Shown: positions 5,821 through 11,782, numbered from the stretch's first letter. The stretch: DNA of 11,939 bases from Baffinella frigidus (GCA_026770585.1 MU646400.1:232138-244076), one strand, 5' to 3'. Numbers and translations: made by a program. Notes: generated by a model not told the origin, from the sequence alone.

Positions 5821-6642
5821 ATGCTCGCGTGGGGCCTCGAGACAATCAAGCACATCCAGAAACACGTCGGGCTCGCCGCCGCCAACGACGGAGCCAACGA
5901 GGACCGCGTCAAGGCGCCGCATCCAAACAAGGGGGGGTGCCGTGTCAGCTTCCAGGTGGACGAAGTCCAGGCGGACGACGGCTCCACGCAGATCGCGGCC
6001 ATCAAGGCAAAGCAGGCCTCCCTCGCCAGCATCCGCCCCGCATTTGCTCTCAAGGCAGAGCGTGAGGAGACACGCAAGACACACCGAGTGACGATCGCGA
6101 AGTTGGGCGACGAACTGGCCATGGCGCGTGCCTACGGGCACGCGACGGTGGTCAAGGCGCTCAAGGCAAGGCTCCACGACCTCCGCCACTGCGCGCAGGA
6201 TCAGGAGCAACGCTGGAACTACCTCGAGGACAAGATCGCGGAGCCCAAAGGATACATCCACATCAACACGGCGTCCTTCAGGTTCCGCACGCCCTCCCCG
6301 GAGATGCAGCGCTCCGACAAAGGCTCTTCCAGGGGGCGGCTTCTCTCCACCGAGGATGAAATCATCTTCAAGGGGCGCAGTCTCTCCGCGGAAAGCTGGG
6401 TTCCGAACGCGCGTTCCCTCTCCTCCGAATCTTCGTCACCCGCCCGCGCCGCTTCCAAACCCCCCCTCGCTACCCGCCAGGAGGGCTCCTTCAGGGGGCG
6501 GATGAAGACATCATCGACGGGGGGAGGCTTGGGCCCGATCGCGCGTTCCCTCTCCTCCAAATCTTCATCCCCCACCCGCGCCGCATCCAACCTCGCCGAC
6601 AGCCGGTGCTCGATACCGAAAAAGCTGGTTGCGGTTAAGTGA
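5821..6642 (+). CDS. hypothetical protein, helical middle and Ser/Arg-rich repeat tail
   Basis: Predicted 273 residues from ATG 5821 to TGA. The frame is open back to 5674, but no ATG lies upstream. Third-position G+C is high from 5821 on and much lower before it, and A at -3 gives a favourable context, so I chose this start. Residues about 55-142 are rich in Ala, Lys, Glu, Arg and Leu and probably helical, possibly coiled coil. From about 157 the chain is low-complexity and basic, with a 44-residue duplication: ARSLSSESSSPARAAS (197-212) and ARSLSSKSSSPTRAAS (241-256). Related RLLS and RSLS motifs sit at 173 and 186, possible basophilic-kinase sites. There is no signal peptide, membrane segment or known domain. 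Function unknown. A TTTGTAA about 30 nt past the stop resembles the algal TGTAA poly(A) motif. Confidence 0.6.
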   Translation: MLAWGLETIKHIQKHVGLAAANDGANEDRVKAPHPNKGGCRVSFQVDEVQADDGSTQIAAIKAKQASLASIRPAFALKAEREETRKTHRVTIAKLGDELAMARAYGHATVVKALKARLHDLRHCAQDQEQRWNYLEDKIAEPKGYIHINTASFRFRTPSPEMQRSDKGSSRGRLLSTEDEIIFKGRSLSAESWVPNARSLSSESSSPARAASKPPLATRQEGSFRGRMKTSSTGGGLGPIARSLSSKSSSPTRAASNLADSRCSIPKKLVAVK

Positions 6643-6953
6643 GGGGCGTGCGCTGCGGGTAGGATGCATGATTTGTAAGTGAGGTGCGTTAGGGCGTGTG
6701 GTGTGTAGGTGTGTGGCACTTGAGTGAAATGCCCACGAGTGGCTGAGTTGCGTGACTCTCCGGCGTCGCACGCATTTATGCGAGGCCCGGCCCTGAGCTT
6801 TACTACACATCAGCGTGTCCTCACTGGCGAGTAACTCCGGTGCCTGCGTCCACGTACAAACACTGCCACACGCATTGCCGTTCAGAGTGAGACAGGCGTG
6901 TGTTGATACCAACACGGCCGCCATGCATGCACCCCCACGGAGGCTGCGTTTGA
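6643..6953. other. 3' flank of the 273-aa gene
   Basis: GT-rich at first (6655-6720), then unique sequence. It holds the TTTGTAA motif at about 6671 and one of several TTTACTACAC occurrences (6801). No further gene or repeat family recognised. Confidence 0.5.
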
Positions 6954-7027
6954 GTAGAACCTAAAAAGTGTTTCTTTGAGCAGAATCTAGAAAGTGCTTC
7001 TTTGGGCAGAACCTAGAAAGTGCTCGC
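6954..7027 (+). repeat. 26-bp tandem repeat, nearly three copies
   Basis: Units at 6954-6979, 6980-7005 and 7006-7027 (partial) share AGAA(C/T)CTA(G/A)AAAGTG. The minus-strand frame through it (6961-7170) is a repeat translation that continues into MITE A5. Confidence 0.85.
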
Positions 7028-7125
7028 AATCGACGCCAAGCCCCGCAAACATCGTTTTTGCACATCTTTTCTACGAGAAGGCGTGGTGTTCCTATGTTGG
7101 GAGCAATTAAAACCTCAAGGACATA

Positions 7126-7242
7126 CAGGGGTACCTCGCTCATAAGAAACTTCCCCCCCCCTAGGACCACCGTAGGGCCCTAGGCACAGGCCTACTGCAG
7201 GGTCCTAGGGGGGGGGCCTTTCTTAAGAGCGAGGTACCCCTG
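7126..7242 (-). mobile_element. MITE family A, copy A5
   Basis: 117 bp, ends CAGGGGTACCTCGCTCATAA / CTTAAGAGCGAGGTACCCCTG (one change), TA at 7124-7125 and 7243-7244. Flanks TATGTTGGGAGC...GGACA|TA and TA|AAGGAC resemble an unoccupied relative at 11708-11735 (GAACATAAAGGAC), a probable second empty site. Confidence 0.93.
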
Positions 7243-7297
7243 TAAAGGACTCGACATGGCGCGCGTCCTTTAGGTCCTTTAGGTTTTGATTTCTATA

Positions 7298-7398
7298 TCC
7301 CTTAAGTAGCGAGGGGGTCAAAATTGACCTCCGACAGGTCCTAGGCAGGTTCTAGGGCCCTATGGTAGGGCGTATGAGCCTACTCGGCACTTAAGGGA
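7298..7398 (+). mobile_element. MITE family B, copy B2
   Basis: 101 bp, ends TCCCTTAAGTAGCGAG / CTCGGCACTTAAGGGA, TA at 7296-7297 and 7399-7400. The interior has GGTCCTAGGCAGG and AGGGCCCTATGGTAGGGCG, the same arrangement as B3 and the inverse of B1. Non-coding. Confidence 0.92.
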
Positions 7399-7411
7399 TA
7401 GGGCCCTACCA

Positions 7412-7544
7412 ACACGGTGGGCTTGAGGGTTTCGGGACCCCTAGATTTAGCGGCAACGTGACCAAATTTGCATTAGAAACTCCTTGAAGTTAACTGCCCA
7501 CAGGGTAAGTTGACTTTTGATGAAAGGCCCGTAGTCCACCGTGT
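7412..7544 (+). mobile_element. repeat family D, copy D2
   Basis: Direct repeat of D1 with scattered substitutions. The ends ACACGGTGGGCT and AGTCCACCGTGT are inverted, making the terminal repeat clearer than in D1. It sits 13 bp after B2, whereas D1 sits 33 bp before B1. Confidence 0.7.
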
Positions 7545-7552
7545 GTGGGGTG

Positions 7553-7593
7553 GACCTAGTGGGGAAGGGTCTTCTTTTGAGCGAGGTGCCCCT
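7553..7593 (+). mobile_element. MITE family A, right-end fragment
   Basis: Only the right part is left: CTTCTTTTGAGCGAGGTG and CCCCTG at the end. No TA follows. The left half is missing, so it is a truncated relic beside the palindrome at 7596. Confidence 0.65.
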
Positions 7594-7595
7594 GT

Positions 7596-7630
7596 CCTCC
7601 AAAACAGCTAGGCCCTAGCTGTTTTGGAGG
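7596..7630. repeat. 35-nt palindrome, 17-nt perfect arms
   Basis: CCTCCAAAACAGCTAGG (7596-7612) faces its exact inverse (7614-7630) across one C. It is a near-loopless cruciform-type sequence directly after a truncated MITE end. Not part of a known repeat family in the window. Confidence 0.9.
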
Positions 7631-8121
7631 GGCCCCATGTCCAACCTTGCAATGAGACGGGAGAGGAGGTAGGGACTCGCGTGTCCTGAACCCTCTTGTC
7701 CTGAACCTTCTTGTCGCGTTTCGTGAACCCTTTTGCCCTGAACCCTCGTGGCCACGCCTCGCAGACAACGGCACGGAACACGACAAAGACGAGGTTTCCC
7801 CGGCTTTGGCTCACCAAATAAGCCGACCGGTTCGCCGGGTTTTGGCGGAAAGCTCCTGGATGCATCCCTCAATATTGGTAGTGGCAGTTTCTTGCCTTGG
7901 AATTCGACCCGAGAGTTCCGGGACCTTACTCCAAGCTCGGCTCAATTCTGCGCCGTGCATTTCTCCTTCGAATGAAGTCAACAAGTGTCAATACGCCGAA
8001 GCCTCTCCCCGCTGCCTCGGAACAGCCTCTCGGCGTTCTTCGAAGAACGATGTTTATTCAACACACCGGGCGTAGGAGCACAACTAGAATCCAGCAGTGC
8101 CGATCAGTGCCGAGTCGTGGC
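7631..8121. other. unassigned stretch with degenerate CCTGAACCC repeats
   Basis: Positions 7683-7746 hold four or five degenerate (TTGT)CCTGAACCCT units, telomere-like in spirit. The rest is unique. Overlapping open frames on both strands have no distinguishing codon bias or domain, so I call no gene. Positions 7955-7993 match 11783-11821 (36 of 39 bases). Confidence 0.5.
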
Positions 8122-8123
8122 TA

Positions 8124-8224
8124 TCCCTTAAGTGGCCAGCCGGTCAAACATGACCGCCAAGAGGTCCTAGGGAGGTCCTAGGGCCCTACGGTAGAGCGTA
8201 CGAGCCTACTGGCCACTTACGGGG
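8124..8224 (+). mobile_element. MITE family B, copy B3
   Basis: 101 bp, ends TCCCTTAAGTGGCCAG / CTGGCCACTTACGGGG, TA at 8122-8123 and 8225-8226. Same orientation as B2. Its compensating GGCCAG/CTGGCC change keeps the stem paired. Confidence 0.92.
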
Positions 8225-8328
8225 TACAAAATCCGAGGCGGGCCTGTGCCAAACGCGGGGGTCGCCTAGCGTGACCCGTGGCACCGGGCCCCGTGACATG
8301 AAGCGAACTGCCAGGCCCCGGCCGGTTA

Positions 8329-8447
8329 CAGGGGCACCTCGCTCACAAGAAACCGCCTCCCCCCTAGGACCCTACAGTAGGGCTATGCCTAGGACCCTCT
8401 GGTGGTCCTAGGGGGGGGGGTACTTTCTTATGAGCGAGGTACCCCTG
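8329..8447 (+). mobile_element. MITE family A, copy A6
   Basis: 119 bp, ends CAGGGGCACCTCGCTCACAA / TTATGAGCGAGGTACCCCTG, TA at 8327-8328 and 8448-8449. Core orientation as in A1-A3. Confidence 0.93.
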
Positions 8448-8503
8448 TACTCACCGCGAATCGGTTCCGCGGGTGCTGGTCGAGCAGACTGCCGAGCGCT
8501 GCC

Positions 8504-8531
8504 CGTGTAGTAAAGAGCTCTTTACTACACG
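8504..8531. repeat. 28-nt perfect loopless palindrome
   Basis: CGTGTAGTAAAGAG (8504-8517) is followed at once by its exact inverse. The half-site TTTACTACAC also occurs at 5598-5607 and 6800-6809. It could be a fused pair of element ends or a binding site. Nothing here decides. Confidence 0.9.
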
Positions 8532-8580
8532 AGAGGTCCATCAGCAGGGGCTAGACGGGCGTTGTGCCCTACAGCTGAAA

Positions 8581-8652
8581 AGATCTCGAAGGATCTCGAA
8601 GGATCTCGAAGGGTCTTGAAGGGTCTCGAAGGATCTCAAAGGATCTCGAAGG
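8581..8652 (+). repeat. 10-bp tandem repeat, seven copies
   Basis: Seven consecutive units of (G/A)G(A/G)TCT(C/T)(G/A)AA, best as GGATCTCGAA, with few changes. Overlapping open frames on both strands read the repeat and are not genes. Confidence 0.93.
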
Positions 8653-8664
8653 TGTCCTGCTTAC

Positions 8665-8753
8665 ATCTCGAACGTCTCCTCGTGGAGGAAGGTGCGGGGG
8701 AGCGCCGCGGCCGTGCTCACCGAGGCCATCAGCATCGCCGGCCCGCACCTGCA
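8665..8753. pseudogene. coding-like fragment, strand uncertain
   Basis: A GC-rich island between the 10-bp repeat and the SINE-like body. On plus it reads ISNVSSWRKVRGSAAAVLTE then AISIAGPHLHK. On minus it reads MASVSTAAALPRTFLHEETF then EM and stop. Both frames have nearly all codons ending in G or C, so composition cannot choose the strand. It is probably a captured piece of a gene exon. Protein unknown. Confidence 0.25.
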
Positions 8754-8844
8754 CAAATTCATGGTCAAACTAGCTTCATGGTCAAATTGGCGAAAAAGGA
8801 GAGAGGGGGGTTCCTCTCCGATTTCGTCTCCTGACGGCAAGAGG
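8754..8844 (+). mobile_element. SINE-like body, copy 2
   Basis: Inverse copy of 1850-1956 without the tRNA-like head. It shows the CATGGTCAAACTAGCTTCAT core, the GCGAAAAAGGAGA block and an AAGAGG end immediately before the TA of MITE A7. Confidence 0.6.
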
Positions 8845-8846
8845 TA

Positions 8847-8963
8847 CAGGGGTACCTCGCTCATCAGATATCGCCGCCCCCCTAGCACCACCATAGGGCC
8901 CTAGGCATAGCCATACTGCAGGGTCCTACGAGGAGGCGCTCTCTTATGAGCAAGGTACCCATG
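8847..8963 (-). mobile_element. MITE family A, copy A7
   Basis: 117 bp, left end CAGGGGTACCTCGCTCAT, right end TTATGAGCAAGGTACCCATG, with two changes in the usually invariant end. TA at 8845-8846 and 8964-8965. Joined to the SINE-like body exactly as A1 is. Confidence 0.92.
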
Positions 8964-8969
8964 TACGGT

Positions 8970-9410
8970 GTATGCTTCGTTGTTAGTGCTTAGTGTTTAG
9001 TGTTCAGTGTTTACGGCGTGTGGTTCGGGGCTTATCGTTTAGGTTTGAGGTTTGAGGGTGTGGGGTTTAGGTTGGGGTTTAGGGTTTAGGGTTCAGGGTT
9101 CAGGGTTCAGGGTTCAGGGTTTAGGGTTTAGGGTTTAGGGTTTAGGGTTTAGAGTTTAGGGTTCAGGGTTTAGGGTTTAGGGTTGAGGTTTAGGGTTGAG
9201 GTTTAGGGTGCAGGGTTTAGGGTTTTGAGTTTAAGACGTGGAGCTTAGGGTGTGGGGTGTCGGGTTTAGGGTTCAGGGCTTAGGGCTTTGGGTTGGAGGT
9301 TTAGGGGTTTAGGTTGAGGGCTTAGGGTTTTGGTTTTAGGGCTTAGGGTGCAGGGTTTAGGGTTTGGGGTTTGAGGTTCGGGGTGTAGGGTTTAGGGTTT
9401 AGGGTTGGGG
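8970..9410 (+). repeat. interstitial telomere-like array, G-rich strand on top
   Basis: Degenerate TTTAGGG heptamers with GTTCAGGG, GTTGAGG and GTGTAGGG variants, cleanest at about 9070-9180. The orientation is opposite to the left array (505-770), as at the right end of a chromosome. Confidence 0.92.
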
Positions 9411-9486
9411 AGTACGTGTAGACGCCCATGATCTGGTTGCCAGTCAGCTTCCCGTTGATGTCGCGCAGCATCGCCTTGCGGGTGCA
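9411..9486 (-). pseudogene. coding-like fragment inside telomere-like DNA (1 of 2)
   Basis: A non-telomeric island. On minus it reads CTRKAMLRDINGKLTGNQIM then GVYTYSP before running into the array. Its first 39 nt (9448-9486) match 9833-9871 at 31 of 39 bases. The D-x-N-G-K-L-T-G string faintly recalls the DGSLTG motif of G8/PbH1 cell-surface proteins, but that is only an impression. Confidence 0.35.
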
Positions 9487-9496
9487 TGGTTTGGGG

Positions 9497-9592
9497 GTTA
9501 GCCTTTCAGGGTGTAGGGTGTAGGGTGTGGGTTATAGGGTGTAGGTTGTAGGGTGTAGGGTGTAGGGTGTAGGGTGTAGGTTGTAGGGTGCT
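9497..9592 (+). repeat. GTGTAGGG variant array
   Basis: Roughly ten units of GTGTAGG(G), with GTTGTAGG variants, form a homogenised variant block of the TTTAGGG array. Confidence 0.9.
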
Positions 9593-9714
9593 ATCCACAA
9601 ACTAAAGATATACAAATGCCATTAATTTTTTTCTGTTCCGCGTTTTGTGGTGCTTGGGGGTCGGGGAAAACATATTTAAGTTGTAAATTAGTAAAATCAA
9701 TGTATGATAAAGGG
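9593..9714. other. AT-rich island between variant arrays
   Basis: About 120 bases of clearly AT-richer DNA within GC/GT-rich arrays. No gene or repeat recognised. Confidence 0.5.
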
Positions 9715-9770
9715 TGGTAGGGTGTAGGGTGCAGGCGGTAGGGTGCAAGGTGTAGGGTTTAGGGGGCGTG
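9715..9770 (+). repeat. GTGTAGGG/GTGCAGG variant block
   Basis: Short degenerate continuation of the telomere-like variant array. Confidence 0.75.
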
Positions 9771-9808
9771 CCTTCGTGGGGGGGGGGTCGGGGTGGGTAT
9801 GGTGGTAT

Positions 9809-9892
9809 CAGGAAAGGGTGCTCATCGGCGGTCTTTGCGTTGTTGTCCCACAACATCGCGTTGAGGGTGCAGGAGGTGGAGTTTGAATCCAT
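9809..9892 (-). pseudogene. coding-like fragment inside telomere-like DNA (2 of 2)
   Basis: On minus, from ATG 9892-9890, it reads MDSNSTSCTLNAMLWDNNAK then TADEHPFLI. The middle aligns with fragment 1 at 8 of 13 residues (C-T-x-x-A-M-L-x-D-x-N-x-K). The open frame continues to 9602 but beyond 9809 it only translates repeats. Protein unknown. Confidence 0.3.
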
Positions 9893-9901
9893 CCGGGAAA
9901 T

Positions 9902-9943
9902 GCTCGTATGAGCGGCCGACACGGGGTACAGTAAGTGGCACAA
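9902..9943 (-). repeat. unoccupied relative of the MITE A2 insertion site
   Basis: The minus strand matches 3006-3048 and the flanks of MITE A2 (CACTTACTG|TA|CCCCGTGTCGGC), with a single TA at 9927-9928 and no element. It is the pre-insertion form of the site. Confidence 0.85.
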
Positions 9944-9964
9944 TGCGTAGCATGTGTGGCAGTG

Positions 9965-10036
9965 ATGCCTAGGGCCCTAGGCATTAGGCTACTGTAGGGT
10001 CCTAGGGGGAGGCTTCTTATGAGCGAGGTATTCCTG
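9965..10036 (-). mobile_element. MITE family A, left-truncated copy A8
   Basis: Keeps the core, beginning with a perfect 20-nt palindrome (ATGCCTAGGGCCCTAGGCAT), and the right arm TTATGAGCGAGGTATTCCTG, followed by TA (10037-10038). The left arm is gone. Confidence 0.88.
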
Positions 10037-10064
10037 TAGTTGACTGATCCACGAATCGCAAAAT

Positions 10065-10110
10065 GCAGGGTGTAGGGTGTAGGGTGGTTTATGGTTTAGG
10101 GTGTAGCGTG
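10065..10110 (+). repeat. GTGTAGGG variant block
   Basis: A few degenerate GTGTAGGG/GTTTAGGG units. Confidence 0.75.
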
Positions 10111-10111
10111 G

Positions 10112-10128
10112 TTCTTATGAGCGAGGTA
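10112..10128 (-). mobile_element. MITE family A, solo arm fragment
   Basis: TTCTTATGAGCGAGGTA alone, embedded in a telomere-like variant block without the terminal CCCCTG. Confidence 0.75.
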
Positions 10129-10193
10129 GGGTAGAGTGGAGAACTCCGTCGTGGTAATACAGGGAGAAACGTGGCCTCCCAGACGCGGCCTCA

Positions 10194-10194
<1 letters not shown>

Positions 10195-10226
<32 letters not shown>
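10195..10226 (+). repeat. (AAC)n microsatellite
   Basis: About ten AAC units without interruption. Confidence 0.95.
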
Positions 10227-10227
10227 G

Positions 10228-10315
10228 GTTCAGGGTTTAGGGTCTAGGGTTTAGGGTTTCAGGGTTTCGGGTTTAGGGTTTTGGGTTGAGTGTTTAGTAT
10301 TTAGTGTTTAGGGGG
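10228..10315 (+). repeat. TTTAGGG-type telomere-like block
   Basis: Degenerate GTTTAGGG/GTTTCGGG units follow the AAC tract, same orientation as 8970-9410. Confidence 0.85.
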
Positions 10316-10621
10316 CTCGAAGAAAGTGACCGCGCGGAAAAGTCAAGGTCCCACGCCAAGCTGTAACAGCTGAAAACCCAAATCCTAAACCCCAAACGTT
10401 CAGAGTTTCCTATGTCTAGAGTTTTATGTTAGAGTTTTCAAACGTTAGAGTTGAGGGTTTAAGATTTGTGTTTCAGGGGTTGGGTTCGCACGGAATCAAC
10501 ACGGAAACCTGGGGGATTCGCAACCTCCCTCTGTTCAAATCACGTTGATGCTGTGTCAGGCGTGTTTTGAGTCAGTAAAGTCGGGGCCACACCTGAACGT
10601 TGCGACTGGATGTTGCGGCGC
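10316..10621. other. unassigned stretch with telomere-like remnants
   Basis: Short remnants of both CCCTAAA and TTTAGGG type near 10375-10465, then unique sequence. No gene or RNA supported. A GTTCAAATC near 10537 resembles a B-box but has no A-box partner. Confidence 0.5.
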
Positions 10622-10971
10622 TACCGGCTACCCTCAAGTTAACATCCCGGGATCTGGCACACAGCCGTTAACTTTAGGGAGAAAACGGTCCCTCCAAAGT
10701 GGTGAGCGCAAATAGACTGTGACAACTTTGGAATTTGACCACTTTGGAATTTGGCCACAGTACACCTTGAAGTTGGGGCGGGGCCCTGGAAGAAGTTGCA
10801 CTTGATGGGCTATCCATAAGTTAACACCCTGAGTGTTCTGGTACAAATCCGTCAACTTTGGAGATAAAAGGGGGGGGGGCTCGCAACCTGGAAGTTGGGG
10901 CGGCCCTGGGAGGTGTTGCGCTTGATGGGCTATCCTTAAGTCAACACCCTGCGTGTTCTGGTACAAACGTT
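10622..10971 (+). repeat. ~122-bp tandem repeat, three diverged copies
   Basis: Units start at about 10622, 10769 and 10891; the last two are offset by exactly 122 bp. Shared blocks are GAAGTTGGGGCGG, TTGATGGGCTATCC and GTGTTCTGGTACAAA. The first copy is strongly diverged. The minus-strand open frame 10634-10966 reads a repeated YQNTQGV..IAHQ peptide, which is just the repeat translated. A relative lies at 1612-1675. Confidence 0.85.
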
Positions 10972-11004
10972 CCGCGTAGCCATCTTGACAATATCAAACA
11001 AGTA

Positions 11005-11132
11005 CAGGGGTACCTCGCTCATAAGAAACGCCCACCCCCTTAGGACCACCATACGAAGCTTTGTAGGGCCCTAGGCATAGGTCTACTGTAGGGGCCCAGG
11101 GGGTGGCGGTTTCTTATGCGCGAGGTACCAAG
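11005..11132 (-). mobile_element. MITE family A, copy A9 (internal insertion)
   Basis: Left end CAGGGGTACCTCGCTCATAA with TA at 11003-11004. The right arm TTATGCGCGAGGTACC ends in a mutated CAAG before TA (11133-11134). It is about 10 bp longer than other copies because of an extra ACGAAGCTTTG in the core (about 11054-11064). Confidence 0.85.
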
Positions 11133-11135
11133 TAC

Positions 11136-11175
11136 TCCGACCACCATAGGGTCCTAGGAGGAGACGCTTTCTTAT
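11136..11175 (-). mobile_element. MITE family A, truncated copy A10
   Basis: Core and part of the right arm only (CCACCATAGGGTCCTAGGAG, then CGCTTTCTTAT). Both ends are lost. It lies between A9 and A11. Confidence 0.75.
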
Positions 11176-11181
11176 CCCTTA

Positions 11182-11297
11182 CATGGGATACCTGATTCAT
11201 AAGAAACCGCCCCCCCCTAGGACCCCACAGTAGGCCCATGGCTTTGGTCCTATAGTGGTCCTAGGGCGGGGGGGCTTTCTTATCAGCCAGGAAGCCC
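11182..11297 (+). mobile_element. MITE family A, copy A11 (decayed ends)
   Basis: Left end CATGGGATACCTGATTCATA after TA (11180-11181). The core is intact. The right end, CTTATCAGCCAGGAAGCCC, is followed by TA (11298-11299). The ends are the most diverged of the full-length copies, so this is probably an old insertion. Confidence 0.8.
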
Positions 11298-11309
11298 TAG
11301 TGGCGATGT

Positions 11310-11335
11310 CTAGCTGGTCATATACGACCAGCTAG
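11310..11335. repeat. 26-nt palindrome
   Basis: CTAGCTGGTC (11310-11319) faces GACCAGCTAG (11326-11335) around ATATAC. Confidence 0.85.
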
Positions 11336-11559
11336 GAATAAGGGGTCAAAAGACTTCCTTTACCGCAGGAGGGGGCAGCGGTACAGTTGATGCGAGTGTT
11401 CGGGGGTCCCAGAGGCACCCTAGGGTGGAAGTGTACACCGTTTGAGCAAATTTGACCAGCTCGCCACTGAAGGGATACGCGAGGTATCCCTGCACGCATT
11501 GAGACCCTACTTCAGGTCCTGCGTTTCTGGGGACACGCCCATTGTAGGAATATTCTTTG
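11336..11559. other. unassigned stretch with two MITE end fragments
   Basis: Holds a family-B right-end piece (about 11447-11472, CTCGCCACTGAAGGGA followed by TA) and next to it a family-A right end (11478-11490, GCGAGGTATCCCTG). Otherwise no feature. Confidence 0.55.
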
Positions 11560-11676
11560 GCAAAAGTCTGAGTGACTTTACAGTTACCAAAAGTCCGAGT
11601 GACTTTGCACAAGTCACGTACCAAAAGTCTGAGTGACTTTACACAAGTCACGTACCAATAGTCTGAGTGTCTTGAC
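11560..11676 (+). repeat. 34-bp tandem repeat with internal hairpin
   Basis: Full units 11587-11620 and 11621-11654, a shortened unit before (11560-11586) and a partial one after. Each full unit contains GTGACTT..AAGTCAC, a perfect 7-bp inverted repeat over a 5-nt loop. Confidence 0.9.
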
Positions 11677-11697
11677 ATGCTGCAGAACCAGTTCCAG

Positions 11698-11745
11698 TGT
11701 CCGCTTATGTTGGGAGCTCGAAGAACATAAAGGACCTAAAGGACA
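11698..11745 (+). repeat. dispersed TGTCCGC..GGGAG..AAAGGACC repeat
   Basis: Related to 3119-3166, 3560-3620 and the left flank of MITE A5 (7090-7123). At 11728-11729 it has the TA that A5 occupies in its relative. Confidence 0.65.
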
Positions 11746-11782
11746 TGAATCATATACCATGTCGGGCCAGCCCGAAGACAGT

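Noticed and set aside
5709-6719. Long minus-strand open frames opposite the 273-aa gene
   Set aside because: They are shadows of the GC-rich coding strand. The plus frame has the ATG context and the in-frame duplication.
8504-8531. Bacterial-type transcription terminator
   Set aside because: The palindrome has no loop and no following T run, and the setting is eukaryotic.
8569-8754. Minus-strand frame with RDPSR/FEIL repeats
   Set aside because: It is the 10-bp tandem repeat read as protein.
10530-10545. B-box-like GTTCAAATC as part of a tRNA gene
   Set aside because: No A-box and no cloverleaf arms around it.
10634-10966. 110-codon minus-strand frame with internal peptide repeats
   Set aside because: The repeats follow the 122-bp DNA unit. 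There is no other sign of coding.
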